From JBKPDV01 sp046728075 (GTDB lineage Bacteria; Acidobacteriota; Thermoanaerobaculia; UBA5066; Gp7-AA6): a stretch of 24,660 bases of DNA. This document shows positions 22,652 to 24,660 of this stretch, piece by piece. The stretch's first letter is position 1. Every line of letters begins with the position of its first letter. Location: NCBI GenBank assembly GCA_046728075.1, contig JBKPDV010000205.1:1-24660 (forward strand), read 5' to 3'. The notes beneath the pieces were generated by a model, which saw only the letters and a program-made list of their open reading frames with translations, had not been told where the DNA came from and searched no databases. A program made the position numbers and the translations under genes.

Positions 22652-23560
22652 ATGAAGAAAGCGCTCTGGGTAGGAGTGGCGATCGCTATCGCTGCGGCGG
22701 GAGCTTGGCTCTACGGATCGCTCGTTCGTGAAGAGGATGACACCTCGCGTCCCGTGCGGCTGCTGGCGATCGCCGAGGTCCAGAGTCTCGATCTCTCCTT
22801 TTCCCGAAGCGGGCGGCTCATCACACCGGTGCCGGAGGAAGGCGAGCCGGTCGCCGCGGGTTCCCTCGTGGCAAAGATCGAAGAGCCGGGTCTCTCGCAG
22901 GATGTCGCGGACCTCGAGCGCCAGAAGGCTCAAGTGCGGGCGCGCGATGAGACACGCCGCGAGGCGGTCTCGCAACTGAAGGCGGAGCTGGCGCAAGTCG
23001 AGAGCGAGGAGCGGCGCGTCACGCGGCTGGTCAGGGAGGGGATCTCGGCATCGGCCGATCTCGAGACGCTTCAGCACCGGCGCGAGGCGGCGCAGGCGGG
23101 CATTCGCTCTCGGGAGGCGGAGAAGCAGCAGCTCGCGGCCGAGGAAGACGCCTTGAATGTGCGCGTGGAGAAGGTCCAGCGCTTCGAGAAAGAGGGAACA
23201 CTCGCAGCGCCCGTGGCCGGACGGGTTCTGACACGGTATCGCCGCCAGGGCGAGTTCGTCGAGGCCGGCAGTCCCATTCTCACGCTCGAGGTCTCCTCCC
23301 CGTTTCTGCGGGTCGAAGTCCCGGAGGAGCGCCTTTCGGCATTCCCGCAGGGGGCGCGCGTCCGGGTGTGGCCGCAGGCCCGTCCGGATGCCTCGTTCTT
23401 CGCTCGAGTCACTTCCATCAAACCGCGCTCCGAGTTCGCCACGCGCAGGAACTGGGGCTTGCAGAGCCGCGACCTGAAAACTTTCTCCGTCCGTCTCGTG
23501 CCCGAAACAGAAGGAGTCGTTGCGGGCCAAACGTTCGTCGTCGAAGCCGGGAAACCTTGA
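22652..23560 (+). CDS. membrane-fusion (HlyD/YbhG-type) periplasmic adaptor
   Basis: 302 residues. An N-terminal membrane anchor (ALWVGVAIAIAAAGAWLYG) is followed by a split lipoyl-like domain (SGRLITPVPEEGEPVAAGSLVAKIEEP and LAAPVAGRVLTRYRRQGEFVEAGSPILTLE) around a coiled-coil hairpin (about 80-180, rich in Glu, Arg and Gln). A beta-barrel domain (FLRVEVPEERLSAFPQGARVRVWP) and a short membrane-proximal part close the chain. Such adaptors link an inner-membrane pump to an outer-membrane channel, which implies a Gram-negative envelope. The ABC ATPase and permease directly downstream indicate a YbhGFSR-type drug or lipid exporter. No outer-membrane partner is in view. Confidence 0.93.
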   Translation: MKKALWVGVAIAIAAAGAWLYGSLVREEDDTSRPVRLLAIAEVQSLDLSFSRSGRLITPVPEEGEPVAAGSLVAKIEEPGLSQDVADLERQKAQVRARDETRREAVSQLKAELAQVESEERRVTRLVREGISASADLETLQHRREAAQAGIRSREAEKQQLAAEEDALNVRVEKVQRFEKEGTLAAPVAGRVLTRYRRQGEFVEAGSPILTLEVSSPFLRVEVPEERLSAFPQGARVRVWPQARPDASFFARVTSIKPRSEFATRRNWGLQSRDLKTFSVRLVPETEGVVAGQTFVVEAGKP

Positions 23561-23580
23561 TTCATTGAGCCTTTGATCTC

Positions 23581-24579
23581 TTGTTGAACTTGGGTTCCGT
23601 GAGTCAGTGGTTTGCAGATTCCGTAGATCGGCCTCTTTCGATCGAGGTCGACCGCCTCACCAAACGTTTCGGAGATTTCGTCGCGGACGACGCGGTCTCC
23701 TTTTCCGTTGCTTCCGGAGAGACCTATGGCCTGCTCGGCCCCAACGGCGCCGGGAAAACGACTCTGATCCGGATGCTGACCACACTGCTGCCGCCGACCT
23801 CCGGCACCGCGCGGATCCGGGGCCATGACGTCGTCGCCGAAAAACCCGCCGTTCGGTCCGCGATCGGAACCGTCTCTCAGGCGGTGACGACCGACGAAAA
23901 CCTGACGTTGGAGGAGAATCTTTCCGTCCAGGGGAAGATGTACGGCCTCTGGGGGCGCCGCCTCTCCGAGCGAATCGCCCGCCGCCTCGCGCAGGTCGGG
24001 CTGGCCGACCGCGGCCGCCAATTGACCCGGCATCTCTCGGGCGGAATGCGCCGCCGGCTGGAGATCGCGCGAGGCGTCCTCCATGCTCCGCACGTGCTGT
24101 TCTTAGACGAGCCGACCACGGGCCTGGACCCGCAGAGCCGCCGGGCGATCTGGGACATGCTCGAGAATCTGAAGTCCGATGACCCGGAGCTGGCGATCAT
24201 CCTGACGACTCACGCGATGGACGAGGCGGACTTTCTCTGCGACCGCGTGGCGATCCTCGACCACGGACGCGTCTTGTGCGAGGACTCGCCGGAGGCGCTC
24301 AAGAAAGGCCTCGCGACCGGCGAGCGCGCCGAGATCGAGACGGACCGCGCCGTGTCCGAGAGCGACCGCGCGCAGATCGAGGCTCTCGGAGCCGTCAACT
24401 GGCGCTCGATCACCCCGACGGTCATCGAGTTTCAGTCCCGGCCCGGCGAGGGCGTCGGCCGCGGCGCGGCAGAACTCCTGGAGAAGCAGGGATACCGCGT
24501 GCTCCTTCTCACCATCGCGCCGGTCACCCTGGAGGACGTGTTCTTTTCCTATACCGGCCGGGCGCTGCGGGAATCGTGA
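23581..24579 (+). CDS. ABC-2-type transporter ATPase
   Basis: 332 residues from TTG 23581. Walker A GPNGAGKTT (53-61), signature LSGGMRRR (152-159), Walker B VLFLDEPTTGLDPQSR with D176/E177, and the switch histidine in ILTTHAMDEAD. A C-terminal extension after about 235 (ERAEIETDRAVSESDRAQIEALG through VFFSYTGRAL) is the DUF4162-like tail found in DrrA/YbhF-type exporters. GTG 23599 is an alternative start closer to the usual length before the first strand; no ribosome site settles it. Its stop overlaps the GTG of the permease. Single ATPase domain, so it should act as a homodimer. Confidence 0.95.
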   Translation: MLNLGSVSQWFADSVDRPLSIEVDRLTKRFGDFVADDAVSFSVASGETYGLLGPNGAGKTTLIRMLTTLLPPTSGTARIRGHDVVAEKPAVRSAIGTVSQAVTTDENLTLEENLSVQGKMYGLWGRRLSERIARRLAQVGLADRGRQLTRHLSGGMRRRLEIARGVLHAPHVLFLDEPTTGLDPQSRRAIWDMLENLKSDDPELAIILTTHAMDEADFLCDRVAILDHGRVLCEDSPEALKKGLATGERAEIETDRAVSESDRAQIEALGAVNWRSITPTVIEFQSRPGEGVGRGAAELLEKQGYRVLLLTIAPVTLEDVFFSYTGRALRES

Positions 24580-24660
24580 AGGAGAAAGCGGGCCGGGAGG
24601 GGGCGAGCGGGCCTCGGCTGGCGATCCTCGGCATCGCGGCGATCTGTCAGCGCGCCTATT
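24576..24660 (+). CDS. ABC transporter permease start (runs off the window)
   Basis: GTG 24576 overlaps the ATPase stop by four bases. 28 codons are visible (KEKAGREGASGPRLAILGIAA), a charged cytoplasmic start running into a hydrophobic stretch. The permease call rests on position after an ABC-2-type ATPase and on this start of a membrane segment; too little is visible to name a family. Confidence 0.6.
   Translation, partial: MKEKAGREGASGPRLAILGIAAICQRAY

Noticed and set aside
22640..23534. 14-base match tgcgggccaaacg at 22640 and 23521
   Set aside because: Isolated, one copy is in coding sequence, and nothing else is shared around it; likely chance.

Overview
The window is GC-rich bacterial chromosome with tightly packed genes on both strands and frequent ATGA/GTGA/TTGA-type stop-start overlaps. 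The gene set (a large Ser/Thr kinase-ATPase regulator, orphan receiver proteins, a RicT-like PSP1 protein beside a divergent Hfq, an exopolysaccharide or O-antigen glycosyltransferase run) suggests a free-living Gram-negative with large regulatory capacity. Acidobacteriota or a relative is my best guess. That is an inference from gene style and composition, with no ribosomal marker in the window.

Layout. 1-3767 (-): one very long, left-truncated protein joining a Hanks-type kinase, an AAA ATPase, helical repeats and an extracellular-type family 5 solute-binding domain. 3843-5090 (-): seryl-tRNA synthetase. 5144-10885 (+): a polysaccharide cluster of three family 2 glycosyltransferases, one DUF1972/GT4 glycosyltransferase and a WbaP-type polyprenyl-phosphate sugar transferase. 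10922-12089 (-): hfq-like gene and ricT, preceded by a 300-bp array of hairpin-forming repeats (12126-12425). 12503-13827 (-): secreted CAP-domain protein and a small receiver-like protein lacking the phosphoacceptor. 13914-16962 (+): phosphohexomutase, enolase and an FtsB/DivIC-like protein, with overlapping stops and starts. 17000-17400: initiator tRNA with its own promoter and terminator, flanked by two broken partial copies. 17594-20620 (+): unknown small protein, secreted seven-repeat beta-propeller, CheY-like protein, secreted M14-type aspartoacylase-family protein. 20706-22521: sirtuin facing purE and a second CheY-like protein. 22652-24660 (+): efflux operon of membrane-fusion protein, ABC ATPase and the first codons of a permease.

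How they work together. The polysaccharide genes would start a glycan on undecaprenyl phosphate and extend it. The phosphohexomutase could supply its sugar-nucleotide precursors as well as feed glycolysis beside enolase. The two single-receiver proteins and the kinase fusion have no partner in view.

Most unusual points: (1) the kinase-ATPase-solute-binding fusion; (2) short tandem repeats with a period of exactly seven bases, in several unrelated unit sequences, at many gene junctions and often providing the last codons or stop of a gene; (3) the hairpin-repeat array before ricT, with a compensatory base change between copies; (4) the broken tRNA-fMet copies.
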